Assembly: GCF_027579695.1 (NCBI RefSeq)
Contig: NC_083575.1
Span: 31,165,382-31,229,381, forward strand
Origin: Neoarius graeffei
Taxonomy: Eukaryota > Chordata > Actinopteri > Siluriformes > Ariidae
Direction of reading: 5' to 3'
Length of the DNA stretch: 64,000 nucleotides
The notes beneath the pieces were generated by a model. The model saw only the letters and a program-made list of their open reading frames with translations, had not been told where the DNA came from and ran no database searches. Positions 53,818 to 64,000 of this stretch are shown one piece after another (within the stretch, counting starts at the first letter, position 1; every line of letters begins with the position of its first letter). A program made the position numbers and the translations under genes.

Positions 53818-54860
53818 CTTGTAGGCTGCACAGCCGCCAGCATTTTGTAGCCCAGTTGCTTTTCGCCACCATTTACACACCGAATACTGCTTCTCTGTGT
53901 TTATATGCTAACAAATGCGCTATAAATGTTTACCAGGTCCCCTCTTCTAAATTTTAATTTCATTTTATTTAGCAATTAACCCATTGCTTCACCCTTCTTT
54001 TTAATTTTGATCTGTAAACTGGCTATTTTAGCGAACTCACAGCTCGAATATGGCTCGATGGGAGATGTTGTTGTTGTTGTGCCTCAAAAGTGCAGCGTGG
54101 TGCTGCCGAAATAGTAATAGGAAAAAAAATAGCGGTGATTTTTTTTTTTTTTTTTTTGATTTGTCTCGAGTGTGTCTCCATTCCTCCCAGCTGGACCCGC
54201 TGAACAGAACGTTGTGTGCCACAGAAATGGCGTCACCGGCTGCAGAGCAGACATTATGCGACCTCGGGCTCTGCTGTACCGCTGTCTCGTTACAAATCCG
54301 CAGTATGAGTAAAGATCTCCGAGTCCTCAGCCTGACACGACTGCAGAAAGTTTAGGCATCGGATTTTAAAGTCCGCCTTCGCTCAGACTCTGCATGTTGA
54401 CCGAGCAGTTGCTGGTGGGAAAGAAAATCGTGATTTTTTTTTTTTTTTAGTAGGGATTGTTTTACAATCAGGGTACGCAAGCTAAAAATCACATTTAACA
54501 CTTATTATCTTCAATATCAAAAGGCTTGACTAAATAAACTTGGTTGTTTATTGTAGCCCTGTGATAGCTCTATTTACCATGCAAAAAAAATGTGGTGATA
54601 ACGTTATTTTTGGTGAATGTATGGCAATATGTGTCATACTATTTAGCAAAATTACTCGTGTCATTTAGAAAAAGTGCTTTTTTGACCACAGGTAGCTCCA
54701 AAAGGGATGCACTTACATCATTCTTTATACCATAAAACACATATTTGGTTCCGTATCATTGGAAACATAGTTAAGTTTTAATGTTGAATGCCAGTAAGTT
54801 TTCAGACTGTTTTGATCAAATTAGTAAGTAATTGTGTCAAAAAAAGTCCTCTTCGAGACA
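52851..54860 (+). other. arid4b intron 1 portion, with microsatellites
   Basis: Holds (AT)n at 52929-52966, GATGGATG repeats and (TA)n at 53485-53548, (GT)n(GA)n at 53787-53817 and poly(T) at 54140-54158. The 53200-54400 part is unusually rich in unique sequence and may contain intronic regulatory elements. The Met frame at 54227 (MASPAAEQTLCDLGLCC...) has no recognised domain. Confidence 0.5.
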
Positions 54861-55240
54861 TCTCATCTCATCTCATTATCTCTAGCCGCTTTATCCTGTT
54901 CTACAGGGTTGCAGGCAAGCTGGAGCCTATCCCAGCTGACTACAGGTGAAAGGCGGGGTACACCCTGGACAAGTCGCCAGGTCATCACAGGGCTGACACA
55001 TAGACACAGACAACCATTCACACTCACATTCACACCTACGGTCAATTTAGAGTCACCAGTTAACCTAACCTGCATGTCTTTGGACTGTGGGGGAAACCGG
55101 AGTACCCGGAGGAAACCCACGCGGACACGGGGAGAACATGCAAACTCCACACAGAAAGGCCCTCGCCGGCCCCGGGGCTCGAACCCAGGACCTTCTTGCT
55201 GTGAGGCGACAGCGCTAACCACTACACCACCGTGCCGCCC
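54861..55240 (-). mobile_element. SINE (tail A), minus strand
   Basis: A complete copy in reverse. The target duplication CCTCTTCGAGACA is perfect at 54848-54860 and 55241-55253. Confidence 0.95.
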
Positions 55241-55287
55241 CCTCTTCGAGACATGTTATTTTATATTGAAAAATTATCCATCAGGTA

Positions 55288-56360
55288 CCCCCTTTCCACC
55301 AAATCAGTTCCAGGGCTGGTTCGGAGCTAGTCTGGTTAACACCAGACCATATCACAAGCGAAATATGGTCTGGAATCCACCTATTGAATTTCTCGTAGGG
55401 GAGGTGTGGTTTACAATTGTCAGCGGCCGTTTATTGGACGTTGCGAATGTCTATCGTTTGGCGTATACGTAGCCCATGGCCAATCATGGCAGTTGTACCT
55501 GGTGACGTAGTTAGAGCGAAGAAGAGAAGGAAAGAGAAGGCAAAACAAAAATAGGAAAACAATGGCACCGAACTTATTTCACTTGTGATATGGTCTGGTG
55601 TTAACCAGACTAATTCAGAACAGTGTCTAAAGCTTGATCGAAAGTTTGGTTCGTATCGCTCGCCGCCATGTTAAATGTGATCCGTAAACAGTCCCAAATA
55701 AACTACAAGCTTCCGTTTGTCGAGTAGTACGCGTCACCGTCTTTCCACCCCTCCCCACTCTCTGATTGGCTCCCTAACTCAGGCGAGCCTTTAGACCATA
55801 GTTTCCATGCTGTCTTTTCAGATCGGAACGATTGTGCAAAGCAGCATGGGATTTCCCAGGCTAGTTCGGAGCCGGTGCTGGTTCACAACTCGTTCAACTT
55901 GCGAGCCAGCTGAGAACCAGTTTGCTTTTCCATAGCTCACGGTGCTAAGGGAAGCCACGTCATTACGTCGTTGTATACGTTGCTGTATACGTCAGTTACG
56001 TCGCTACGTTTGCATAAACCTTGGCGCGAACATCGAAGCAAAAACAACACGGAAGAAGCAGCAGCAACAACGACAACAATAATAATAATGGATGACTTCG
56101 CGTTTGTACAGCTGCTGCTTCTCGTCGTTTAAAAATGGCGATCTTTCGCGGTCTTGTTATTGTTGTTGGTCTTAACAACTCCCCACCCCCCCACTGACAT
56201 AAGTGGTTCTTTCCTCTGGCCCAGCAGAGAGTTGGTGCTAGCCTGGAACCAGTTTTTCTGGCCCCAGAGCCAGTTCTTTGTCAGTGGAAACAGAAAACCT
56301 GGTTCCAAACTAAGCACTGGCCCTGAACCAGCCCTGGAACTGCTTTGGTGGAAAAGGGGC
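55288..56360. mobile_element. DNA transposon derivative with CCCCTTTCCACCA ends
   Basis: The left CCCCCTTTCCACCAAATCAG and right TTTGGTGGAAAAGGGGC are inverted repeats. AACCAG/CTGGTT words are dense on both sides (GGTTCCAAACTAAGCACTGG, GGAACCAGTTTTTCTGG). The interior has CTACGTCGC and GTCATTACGTCG-type motifs. No transposase. It hosts the MITE at 55330-55610. The superfamily is not certain (PIF/Harbinger or ISL2EU type). Confidence 0.7.
55330..55610. mobile_element. MITE with long perfect terminal inverted repeats
   Basis: GTCTGGTTAACACCAGACCA at the left and its complement ending at 55610, within TA/TA (55328-55329, 55611-55612). At least 25 bp of each end pair. The ends are themselves palindromic (GGTTAACA/TGTTAACC). 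281 bp, nested in the larger element. Confidence 0.88.
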
Positions 56361-56984
56361 ATAAAATGATTTTCATCCTACAATGTGGTCAAGATATCGG
56401 GACATAAATATTAGAGACAGCACAAAGCTTACAGCCTTATATTTAAAAGCACTATGGAAGTAGTGGATTCTGAATTGTCAAAGAAAATGTCCTCTCCGAG
56501 AATCACTTCATTTGTTTCTTCCAGCCCTGCTTAAAGCTACACTTAATCATCTTTATCTGATAGCAGATTACACAAAACTACCATACACATGTCAAAAAAT
56601 TACCTGAAATCTGTTCTTTAACTTGTCCTTCACTTAAAAACTGGTACAAGAACCAATTTGAATTTTGGACCCCTGTGACACAAACTTTGTACCCTGATTG
56701 TAAAACAACCCTATACCATATAAACAACGGTCATATGACATGACATAATATTGGCACAGTGTTTCAAACCTGGTTATAACAAGACTCGTATTGTTTATCA
56801 TGAAAACAAAAGCAAAAATGGCTTGAGAAGGGTCTGCAGGCGTCACTCACTCTCAGCTCTAAACATGCAGTAAAGCAGCACAAGTTCACTCGTGCATGTG
56901 TGCATGCTTAAATAGTCTCTCTCAGGATATAGCATGGATATGCTTTATTCTTCTGTCATTAAGTAATTTTGTTCTCCTTTGTAG
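56361..56984 (+). other. arid4b intron, no feature recognised
   Basis: Unique AT-rich sequence leading to a pyrimidine tract (TTTTGTTCTCCTTTGTAG) that serves as acceptor for the next exon. Confidence 0.5.
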
Positions 56985-57022
56985 CTGAAGAAATAGCACA
57001 GAAGTTGTGGACAGAAATGAAG
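56985..57022 (+). CDS. arid4b: arid4b start-codon exon (Met-Lys)
   Basis: Acceptor TTCTCCTTTGTAG, 38 bases, donor GTAAGC. The exon ends AGAAATGAAG, so the ATG at 57017 has A at -3 and encodes Met-Lys, ending on a codon boundary. ARID4A and ARID4B both begin Met-Lys-Ala, with the Tudor-like N-terminal region following, so the next exon should start with an Ala codon. ARID4B is a nuclear chromatin protein of the mSin3A-HDAC complex. The identity is inferred from this start, the splice sites, and the head-to-head position relative to ggps1. No further coding exon is seen to the right edge. A tiny exon by itself could belong to another gene. Confidence 0.6.
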
Positions 57023-57828
57023 GTAAGCTGATGGATGCTTAAACTTTTTTTTTTTTTTAAGTCTAGAATCAGGCTCCAGAATAAATATAGACATTTCAAA
57101 TATTGACTGCTTATTACTACTTATATTTTTACTATGATGGTGAAAGTATTAGTTAGAACAGGAGATGTTTTCCTGGCATACATCTTTTTTTAAATAATGT
57201 TCACATTGCAGTGTATCTACATGATGTTCTATGGATTTGCAAATGGGTTGCTTTGACCTTTATTATAGCTGCTTATTGTCTGACTTCTGTGAACCTATAA
57301 TAGCTGAATGAGTACAATGACTGTTATGTAAGCTACAACCCCTGGCAAAAATGATGGAATCTTCACACTTGGAGGATGTTCACTTAGCTTTTCTACTTCA
57401 TAGCAAGTAAACAGCTCACAGATATGATACTAAATCATATCTGTTTAATAGCTGAATATTCTGGCTTCGTGAAAACGTTCCTCAAATAAATAAAATAAAA
57501 TAATTTTAATATATTAATTAATGGCATATGTTTTCCCCACATGAAATGGAGGAAAAATTATAGAATCACTCACTGTTGAAGGAAAAAAAATAATGGAATA
57601 ATCATTAAAAAAAAAAACAGCCCTCAATTAGTACACTTGCTCCTCCTCTGGGTTTTATGACAGTCTGACTTCTTTGAGCCCTGGAATTCACTAATAAAAA
57701 AACAATATTCTCCATAAAACTAATTCCAACTTTCTCAAATTTATAGATTTTTATGCATATAGATTTATCTTTCTCTGATCGGTTTGCAAGACGGTCCTTG
57801 TCATGGGCTGTTTATTATTATTATTATT

Positions 57829-58196
57829 GGGCGGCACGGTGGTGTAGTGGTGAGCGCTGTCGCCTCACAGCAAGAAGATCCGGGTTCGAGAACCCCATGG
57901 CCGGTGAGGGCCTTTCTGTGCGGAGTTTGCATGTTCTCCCTGTGTCCGTGTGGGTTTCCTCCGGGTGCTCCGGTTTCCCCCACAGTCCAAAGACATGCAG
58001 GTTAGGTTAACTGGTGACTCTAAATTGACCGTAGGTGTGAATGTGAGTGTGAATGGTTGTGTGTCTACGTGTCAGCCCTGTGATGACCTGGCGACTTGTC
58101 CAGGGTGTACCCCACCTTTCGCCTGTAGTCAGCTGGGATAGGCTCCAGCTTGCCTGCGACCCTGTAGAACAGGATAAAGCATCTAGAGATGATGAG
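57829..58196 (+). mobile_element. SINE (tail A) in ATT repeat
   Basis: A full copy, with CGGTGGTGTAGTGGTGAGCG head. It inserted into an (ATT)n microsatellite, present on both sides (57818-57828 and 58197-58240). Confidence 0.92.
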
Positions 58197-58229
<33 letters not shown>

Positions 58230-58716
58230 TATTATTATTATTTCAAACATAATTTTTATTCAGATTGGAATCCAGACTGTTTGCTGGCCATGTCATTGAG
58301 TTGACTTCAACTCAAGAAAAGCTTTAACACCTTTTGCTTTGTGGCAAAATGCATTATTATCCTGAAAAATGACCATCACCAAACCTATTTTCTATTGATA
58401 GAATGAAAGTGTCCAAAATTTAAATGTACACCTGTGCGTTGACTGTTGTAATGATTGCAGTCTCTGCTAGTCCTTTACTTGACATGCAACAACATATCAT
58501 AAATGAGTGGGGGGGGAATTTGTTTTCTTCAGGCGGTCATCTTTATATGCTTTATTAGAACCGCACTAGATAAAAATTCACCACAATCTATGGTTGCCTC
58601 ATTTAAGCCCACGATCACCTTGTTTTCTTCTATTTGTGTGTTAGTGCTGGTTTTCGTTTCGCTTTTCTATATGTAAATCCTATTTCATTCAGCAGATTTC
58701 GTACATTTCTGAGACA

Positions 58717-59111
58717 CATCTCATCTCATTATCTCTAGCCGCTTTATCCTTCTACAGGGTCGCAGGCAAGCTGGAGCCTATCCCAGCTGACTACGGGCGA
58801 AAGGCGGGGTACACCCTGGACAAGTCGCCAGGTCATCACAGGGCTGACACATAGACACAGACAACCATTCACATTCACAGACAACCATTCACACTCACAT
58901 TCACACCTACGGTCAATTTAGAGTCACCAGTTAACCTAACCTGCATGTCTTTGGACTGTGGGGGAAACCGGAGCACCCGGAGGAAACCCACGCGGACACG
59001 GGGAGAACATGCAAACTCCACACAGAAAGGCCCTCGCCGGCCCCGGGGCTCGAACCCAGGACCTTCTTGCTGTGAGGCGACAGCGCTAACCACTACACCA
59101 CCGTGCCGCCC
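58717..59111 (-). mobile_element. SINE (tail A), with internal duplication
   Basis: A reverse copy flanked by TCTGAGACA (58708-58716, 59112-59120). CAGACAACCATTCACA appears twice in a row (58858 and 58878), a slippage duplication of about 20 bp. Confidence 0.92.
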
Positions 59112-59956
59112 TCTGAGACAAATATATTGACTTATTTTTCTGCCCATTTGTTTTTGCTTTGTTGTGCATTTTCTATTTCCCAAGCATACTGCTTTGAGTT
59201 TTATATCCTACCACCTTGATATCTTCCTTGGCTTGCCCCTATTTTTCCTTTTATAGCCTTCCCCTTATGTTTATACTTGTACCAAATTTTAGACGCAGCT
59301 GACTGGGTGCAACCAACATCTTTTGCCACAATCTGTGTTGGATTTCCTTGTTAGAGAAATTTTATAATCCTTTCCATTGTTTCAATTGACCGCTCTCTTG
59401 TTGGGGCCATGTTTCCTTTCAATTAGCCAAGTCCAACAGCTCGTTAAGGTCTGCAAGCACTCTTTTAACTGCAGACTAATTTGCATTTTTAGACTTGTGC
59501 CAGTATTTGTTTTAGAAATGCAAATTACAAGGTGATTCAATAATTTTTCCTCTACTTGAGCTGTAAAAAAAAAAATGCCATTAATTAAAATAATTTAATT
59601 TGTTTGAGGTATGTTTTCATGAAGCCAGAATGTTCGGCTATTAAATAAAAATTGTTTTGTGTCATTTTTATTTGTATATTTGCTGTGAAGTAAAGAAGCT
59701 GGAGAAACATCCTGTAAGTCTGGTGAGTCCATAATTTTTGCATGGTTCCTACACTCCAGGGGGGTGTAGGACCCAAAATAGCCATCAGTTTTTACAACTG
59801 GGAGGATAAATAAACCTACCAAATTATTAGATATGACTAAACTCATTGTAAAATTTACATAAAACTATATAAACTGTACATGCATGTGTTCTCTGAACAA
59901 AAGTGGAAATACTTATTGAACTGTTGTATAGTAAAGTATCAAGGATAAATATTCAT

Positions 59957-60328
59957 TCATCCATCCGTTATCTGTAGCCGCTTATCCTGTACAGGGTCGC
60001 AGGCAAGCTGGAGCCTATCCCAGCTGACTATGGGCGAGAGGCGGGGTACACCCTGGACAAGTCACCAGGTCATCGCAGGGCTGATACACAGAGACAAACA
60101 ACCGTTCACACTCTTATTCACACCTACAGTTAATTTAGAGTCACCAGTTAACCTAACCTGCATGTCTTTGGACTGTGAGGGAAACCGGAGCACCCGGAGG
60201 AAACCCACGCGGACACGGGGAGAACACGCAAACTCCGTACAGAAAGGCCCTCATCGGCCGCTGGGCTCGAACCCAGGACCTTCTTGTTGTGAGGTGACAG
60301 TGCTAACCACTACACCACCATGTCGCCT
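59957..60328 (-). mobile_element. SINE (tail A), older copy
   Basis: Reverse orientation: CTGTAGCCGCTTATCCTGTA ... GGTTCGAGCCCAG complement ... CACCACCATGTCGCC. More substitutions than the other tail-A copies. Target duplication not clear. Confidence 0.88.
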
Positions 60329-60329
60329 G

Positions 60330-61079
60330 CAATGCTAAACTTTTTTTTTTTTTTAATTTAAGCCACTTTTCATGGTTTGAAAGCAAAAACATATGATGGC
60401 TGGAAGGCTAGCACAGCTTTTTCTGTTTATGAAGTGTGGACATGGCTGAAAACACCACCTTTTCCTACAGACATTTAAATTGTCCAACCTCATAGCCAGT
60501 ACATTTACATGCAACTGTCCCAGCCCTGAGGTTCACGCCTGCTTGTAGTGTTGCTTGATTTACAACTGGTGTTGTAAGAGGAACGCCTAACATTTTGTTT
60601 TGTTCATTTATATTATAAACTACAAAAATTGTTCTATGAATGTATTTCAGTGCTGCTCTTTTGAAATGTTATTGTGAATCACAAAGTTACATTTTAAACA
60701 GAAGTGTATTTTAGTCTTATTAGTTATCCTGACATGCTGCGGTAGCTGTATAATTCAGCAATAAAATTGGACAAATTTCTCACTGAAAATTATGGGACCC
60801 CTTTGCAAGCTCCTACTGGTGTGAACCTGATTAAATCCAAGTATAATTTGAAGCTGGATGTGATGTTAATTGGATGCCCCCTTTTTAACATATCTGACTT
60901 CAAAAAGCTGTGTTAAGAAATGTAAGCTCATCTTTCCTACTGTTAGTAGGAGGAATATTATTTTGGTTTTTAGTTGTTACTAGAGGTGAAACTGTAAAAT
61001 GAAAATCTAATCACGATTGCAGTGACCAGAATGATCACAGCTATCAGTATTATTATGGTGTTATTAAAGAAGGAAATAG
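60330..61079. other. No feature recognised (arid4b intron)
   Basis: AT-rich, without coding or repeat signatures beyond a poly(T) at 60340-60352. Confidence 0.5.
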
Positions 61080-61261
61080 GGGGCGTCGTGGCTCAGGTGG
61101 TTAAGGGGCCGTACCATGAATGCGGGCGACCCGGGTTCGATTCCGGCCCGAGGTCATTTCCCGATCCCTTCCCGTCTCTCCCGCTCATTTCCTGTCTCTA
61201 CACTGTCCTATCCAATAAAGGTGCAAAAAGCCCAAAAAAATATCTTTAAAAAAAAAAAAAA
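61080..61261 (+). mobile_element. tRNA-derived SINE of a different family
   Basis: GGGCGTCGTGGCTCAGGTGG and CCGGGTTCGATTCC form clear A and B boxes. The body is CCCGATCCCTTCCCGTCTCT and TCCTATCCAATAAAGGTGC, with a poly(A) end. The target duplication AAAGAAGGAAATA occurs before 61080 and after 61261. The near-consensus head suggests a recent insertion. Confidence 0.9.
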
Positions 61262-61408
61262 AAGAAGGAAATAAACTGGTATAAACATGCATGGGATTCA
61301 TTCTTAATAGCAAATGCACTGTTAGAAGTAGGGGTACAATAGGAGTCCATTTCTGTCCCCCCCCCAAGGTGCAATCTACACTAATGTACCCCCTATGGCT
61401 CATTATTA

Positions 61409-61913
61409 AGGCCTCTGCATGCTCTTGCGACAAGGCTTTCGCAGATAGCTTTTCGCAGACAGTTGTAATTTATTGTTGAGCGGGGAGTAATAGGCGTGCG
61501 CGATGTTATTCACCGGCACAACGCAAGGGGGCGCGAAGTCGCTAGGAGTAGTTGGTGGGTGTGGTTAGTGGAGTGTTTATCCTCCGGTTACTTATAATGA
61601 CTAGAACTGGAGTCGTATAGATGTACGTACTTCCTCACTTCCTCGATCAACCGCTCTTCGTGCTGCTCCATCTTCGCTCGTGTTTTTAAAAATGGCGGTC
61701 GTGAAAACAAACCAAACCGGGAAAGTAGGGAAGCGGAAGTGCGTGTACAGCGGATGTAGAGTGGACCAATCAGAGCCCTCTTGTCTGCGAGGCTTCTGCG
61801 GTGGTCACAATTTTTGGGAGGTGCGCACAGAGCGTCTGCGAAGGTGGGGGGGCTACGCAGACACTATCTGCGGCACCGTCTGCGAGGACTGGGTTGTCAG
61901 CATAAATTGGCCT
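61409..61913. mobile_element. PIF/Harbinger-type MITE, TTA target
   Basis: AGGCCTCTGCATGCT and ...AGCATAAATTGGCCT are inverted repeats. TTA at 61406-61408 and 61914-61916 is the target duplication. Internal CGCAGA/TCTGCG motifs are abundant near both ends. The short frame from about 61692 (MAVVKTNQTGKVGKRKC...) is not recognised. Confidence 0.8.
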
Positions 61914-61988
61914 TTAGACCTCGTAACTGTGTACCTTTTTAGAGTCAAACAGGTACATATACTGTATGTTCCCAAGCAGTATATAAAG

Positions 61989-62713
61989 CAGGGGTGGGCA
62001 ATTATTTTTTCCATGGGGCCACATGAGAAACAAAATTTTGTGGAGGGCCGGACCAAAAGGCTGAACTAAATTCTGCATAATATTAATTGTATTTCTTTAT
62101 ATAAAGCAGTAAATAACATTGTTTTTACAAGCTGCTAAGACTGGTAAGAGTATGGAAAAAACGAGGTTGCCTTATAAAAAATGTCATTTATTCAATCAAA
62201 CTTCCCAAAACAATGGTTAACAAAATGTGAACGTTTGTACTTTTTTTTTTTTTTTCAGTCACATTCACCCCAAAACACAATAAAGACATCACAATATTGT
62301 CTTTCTACTCCACATATCAAGCAAGATACATCATATTATAATAATGATGCCATGTCGATTCGGTGTAGGTATCAGATCTACAGATTGGCTCCGGCGCCTG
62401 CTGGTGACGTCACACTATGTGATTGGCTGGACCGTTTGAAGGATGACGTACAAGTTTGTGGTTGGTCTGGACAAATTACGGAAGTAGTTATCGTGGGATT
62501 AGGTTTTGTGGGATTTCATGTCGTGTTCATGTCGCACGCATTGTGTTTTTGTTGAACACAACTTCAAAATAAAAGCAATGCACATTCAGTCCATGCATGA
62601 GGTAAAATTAGAAAATGCGTTTATTTTGTAATTTCTAATTAACCTTACGCGGGCCGGTCAGAATGAACCAAAGGGCCGGATGCGGCCCGTGGGCCGTAAA
62701 ATGCCCAGGTCTG
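61989..62713. mobile_element. hAT-I: non-autonomous hAT element
   Basis: CAGGGGTGGGCAATTATTTT start and ...GCCGTAAAATGCCCAGGTCTG end. ATATAAAG at 61981-61988 and 62714-62721 is a perfect 8-bp duplication. GGGCCGGA-type subterminal motifs (GGAGGGCCGGACC, AAGGGCCGGATGCGGCCC) occur at both sides. 725 bp, no transposase. Confidence 0.93.
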
Positions 62714-62739
62714 ATATAAAGGGTACAAATAAGTACTTT

Positions 62740-63260
62740 AGAGCAGTGTTTCTCAACCTGTGAAGTGCCATCTAGTGGGCTATAATTTATTTTATTTATT
62801 TTTTTTCCAAGTTGAAGCTAATTTTTACTCGTAGTAGGGTACAATTGCTGGGTTGCATCTGACGTCACATCCGCCTCATTAAGCTACGGTCACACTACAA
62901 CTCGCGATGCTTTGCGATGGGTTATTGATGAAAATGAGGCATTTTGATGGCGATATATCATGAGCTAAAAGTTGTGGTCACACAGCAAGTGAACACTGTA
63001 TTGTCGCGCCTTTGTGCGCTTGAGTCCGGCACAGCTCAAGCGGCTGTGCATGCTCTTGGAGCGCATTGTGCGTGGTTGGGACCCAGTTGTTATGGGAAAC
63101 ACCTGATGCTGACTTGAGTGCAATCAGCACACACAGATACGGAAGCTGTTTTCACGGAGGCTTTGCAAAGTATCATTATCACTGTCACATTTGTTTCTAG
63201 CCATGTTTTATAACGCTGTTTAAATACTCTGCTTTCTGTTTTGCTTTTGTAAAAAAAAAA
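62740..63260. other. Possible further DNA-transposon debris
   Basis: CAGTGTTTCTCAACCTGTGA (62744) looks like a hAT left end without a partner. CTACGGTCACACTACAACTC (62884) resembles a PIF-type MITE end. No gene. Confidence 0.4.
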
Positions 63261-63264
63261 CACT

Positions 63265-63738
63265 TGGAAGATGGCTCTGGACACTTGAAGGAATGCTTTT
63301 ATGGCTGAGGACGACATTCGACTTGCTAACTTTAAGACTGCAGTTGTCATGAACAGTTTTGCACTCAAATTTCCATCAATGAACAATTTATAAATTCAAC
63401 AAAACAGACTTCATGTTAAACTGTAAGGATTTTCCTGATCACGCAGTTATACTTTGTGACTACATAGGACGCAGTTAGAGAAGTGAGTTATTTAATATCA
63501 CGCTGTCTGTCGTCACCCAAATGAGGATGGGGTCCCTTTTAAGTCTGGCTCTTCTCTAGGTTTTTTTGTTCATGTTTGAGAGAGTTTTACCTTGCCACCG
63601 TCACCACAGACTTGCTCATTGGGGATAAATTAGGGATAAAATTAGCTCACGTTTAAAGTCTTTAATTCTCTGTAAAGCTGCTTTGCGACAATGTCTATTG
63701 TTAAAATGCTATAAAAATAAACTTGACTTGACTTAAAT
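63265..63738 (+). mobile_element. L2 LINE 3' end, third copy
   Basis: GACTGCAGTTGTCATGAACA, AATGAGGATGGGGTCCCTTT, and the terminus AAGCTGCTTTGCGACAATG...ATAAAAATAAACTTGACTTG. Colinear with 18960-19326. Confidence 0.88.
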
Positions 63739-63759
63739 ATCATGCCTGCTAATAAACAC

Positions 63760-64000
63760 TCTTCCTGCACTTAGATCCATCTACTGCCGTCTATCTTCTA
63801 TCCTGATCCCCAGATCTTTAACCCAGCCACATGTAAAAAGTTGTACGCCTCCATGCTCTTTCAGGTTTTCATCTGTGTGTCCATGTAGAACGATGTCTGC
63901 AGCACCAGGTAGTTTGAGATGTCGGGGAAATCAACGGATGGATAATTTTCCAACTCGTAGGAAAAATCCTTCTTTGTTAGTGTGTAAGGATCTATCCTAC
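63760..64000 (-). pseudogene. Second copy of the unknown-protein fragment
   Basis: The minus strand from 64000 reads DPYTLTKKDFSYELENYPSV DFPDIS, then NYLVLQTSFYMDTQMKT, a stop, and KSMEAY; GLKIWGSG is found after a frameshift. Colinear with 36850-37060 but retaining the NYLVLQTSFYMD segment that the other copy lost. The sequence is cut by the window edge. Confidence 0.6.

Larger units (their letters stand above)
57343..59745 (-). mobile_element. Tc1/mariner remnant with CTGGCAAAAATNATGGAATC ends
   Basis: Left CCCCTGGCAAAAATGATGGA and right (reverse) CATGCAAAAATTATGGACTC. The inner repeats ATGGAGGAAAAATTATAGAA and CAATAATTTTTCCTCTAC also mirror each other. The middle shows decayed transposase in reverse (TTGGGGCCATGTTTCC, CACTCTTTTAACTGCAG around 59400-59470). 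Two SINEs were inserted later. Old and highly mutated. Confidence 0.7.

Noticed and set aside
54050-54355. Possible host exon beginning MARWEMLLLL
   Set aside because: It includes a poly(T)-encoded Phe run and no splice sites fit; most likely intron.
61680-62069. 129-codon frame beginning MFLKMAVVKTNQ
   Set aside because: It crosses the border of a Harbinger-type MITE into unrelated DNA and the hAT-I end; chance frame.

Overview
This window is animal nuclear DNA, almost certainly from a teleost fish. The evidence is spliced vertebrate host exons, many Tc1/mariner, hAT, Kolobok, PIF/Harbinger, L2/Rex1-type LINE and Gypsy remnants, and tRNA-headed SINEs of the Mermaid/DANA type. An ostariophysan (for example a catfish) is plausible but cannot be proven here. 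Nothing looks bacterial, and there is no CRISPR array or operon.

Two host genes can be recognised. On the minus strand there are two coding exons of ggps1 (geranylgeranyl diphosphate synthase): the start-codon exon at 20041-20142 and the next coding exon at 12527-12597. Their phases join exactly, giving residues 1-48. The catalytic part is not visible and should lie beyond the left edge. On the plus strand a probable 5' UTR exon ends at 52850, and a 38-base exon at 56985-57022 ends ATG AAG followed by a splice donor. This fits the Met-Lys start of arid4b. GGPS1 and ARID4B are head-to-head neighbours in human. Between them, about 52.34-52.68 kb, sits a promoter-like stretch with two oppositely oriented ZNF143-type motifs, a GC box and a CRE-like site. 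The simplest reading is a conserved bidirectional promoter, with some 32 kb of transposon debris inside the first (5' UTR) intron of ggps1.

Layout: 0-2.5 kb, an L2 LINE split by a Tc1. 2.5-4.8 kb, rearranged Tc1 remnants including a fold-back. 6.5-9.2 kb, a Rex1-like LINE. 9.5-12.1 kb, a duplicated THAP exon and a hAT element. 12.5-20.1 kb, ggps1 intron with a degenerate Tc1, an L2 and SINEs. 20.8-22.5 kb, a Gypsy remnant hosting a SINE. 25.9-26.5 kb, a hAT with a BED fragment. 28.0-35.4 kb, three hATs nested inside one another and holding further elements. 35.4-37.2 kb, a broken THAP-plus-unknown-protein element. 37.3-43.9 kb, Tc1 and hAT nests. 44.2-50.7 kb, two copies of a THAP-encoding element with TTAA target sites (Kolobok-like). 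50.7-51.6 kb, PIF/Harbinger. 52.3-57 kb, promoter and arid4b exons. 57-64 kb, arid4b intron with a degenerate mariner, SINEs, MITEs and a hAT.

Target-site duplications can be read base by base for most young insertions, so the relative order of insertion can be reconstructed. Every transposase seen is broken. No intact autonomous element and no clearly novel functional system is visible. The most interesting signals are the bidirectional promoter pair, the nested hAT stack, the THAP/unknown-protein element (two copies), stop codons shared between Tc1 copies, and SINEs that share a head but carry different tails.
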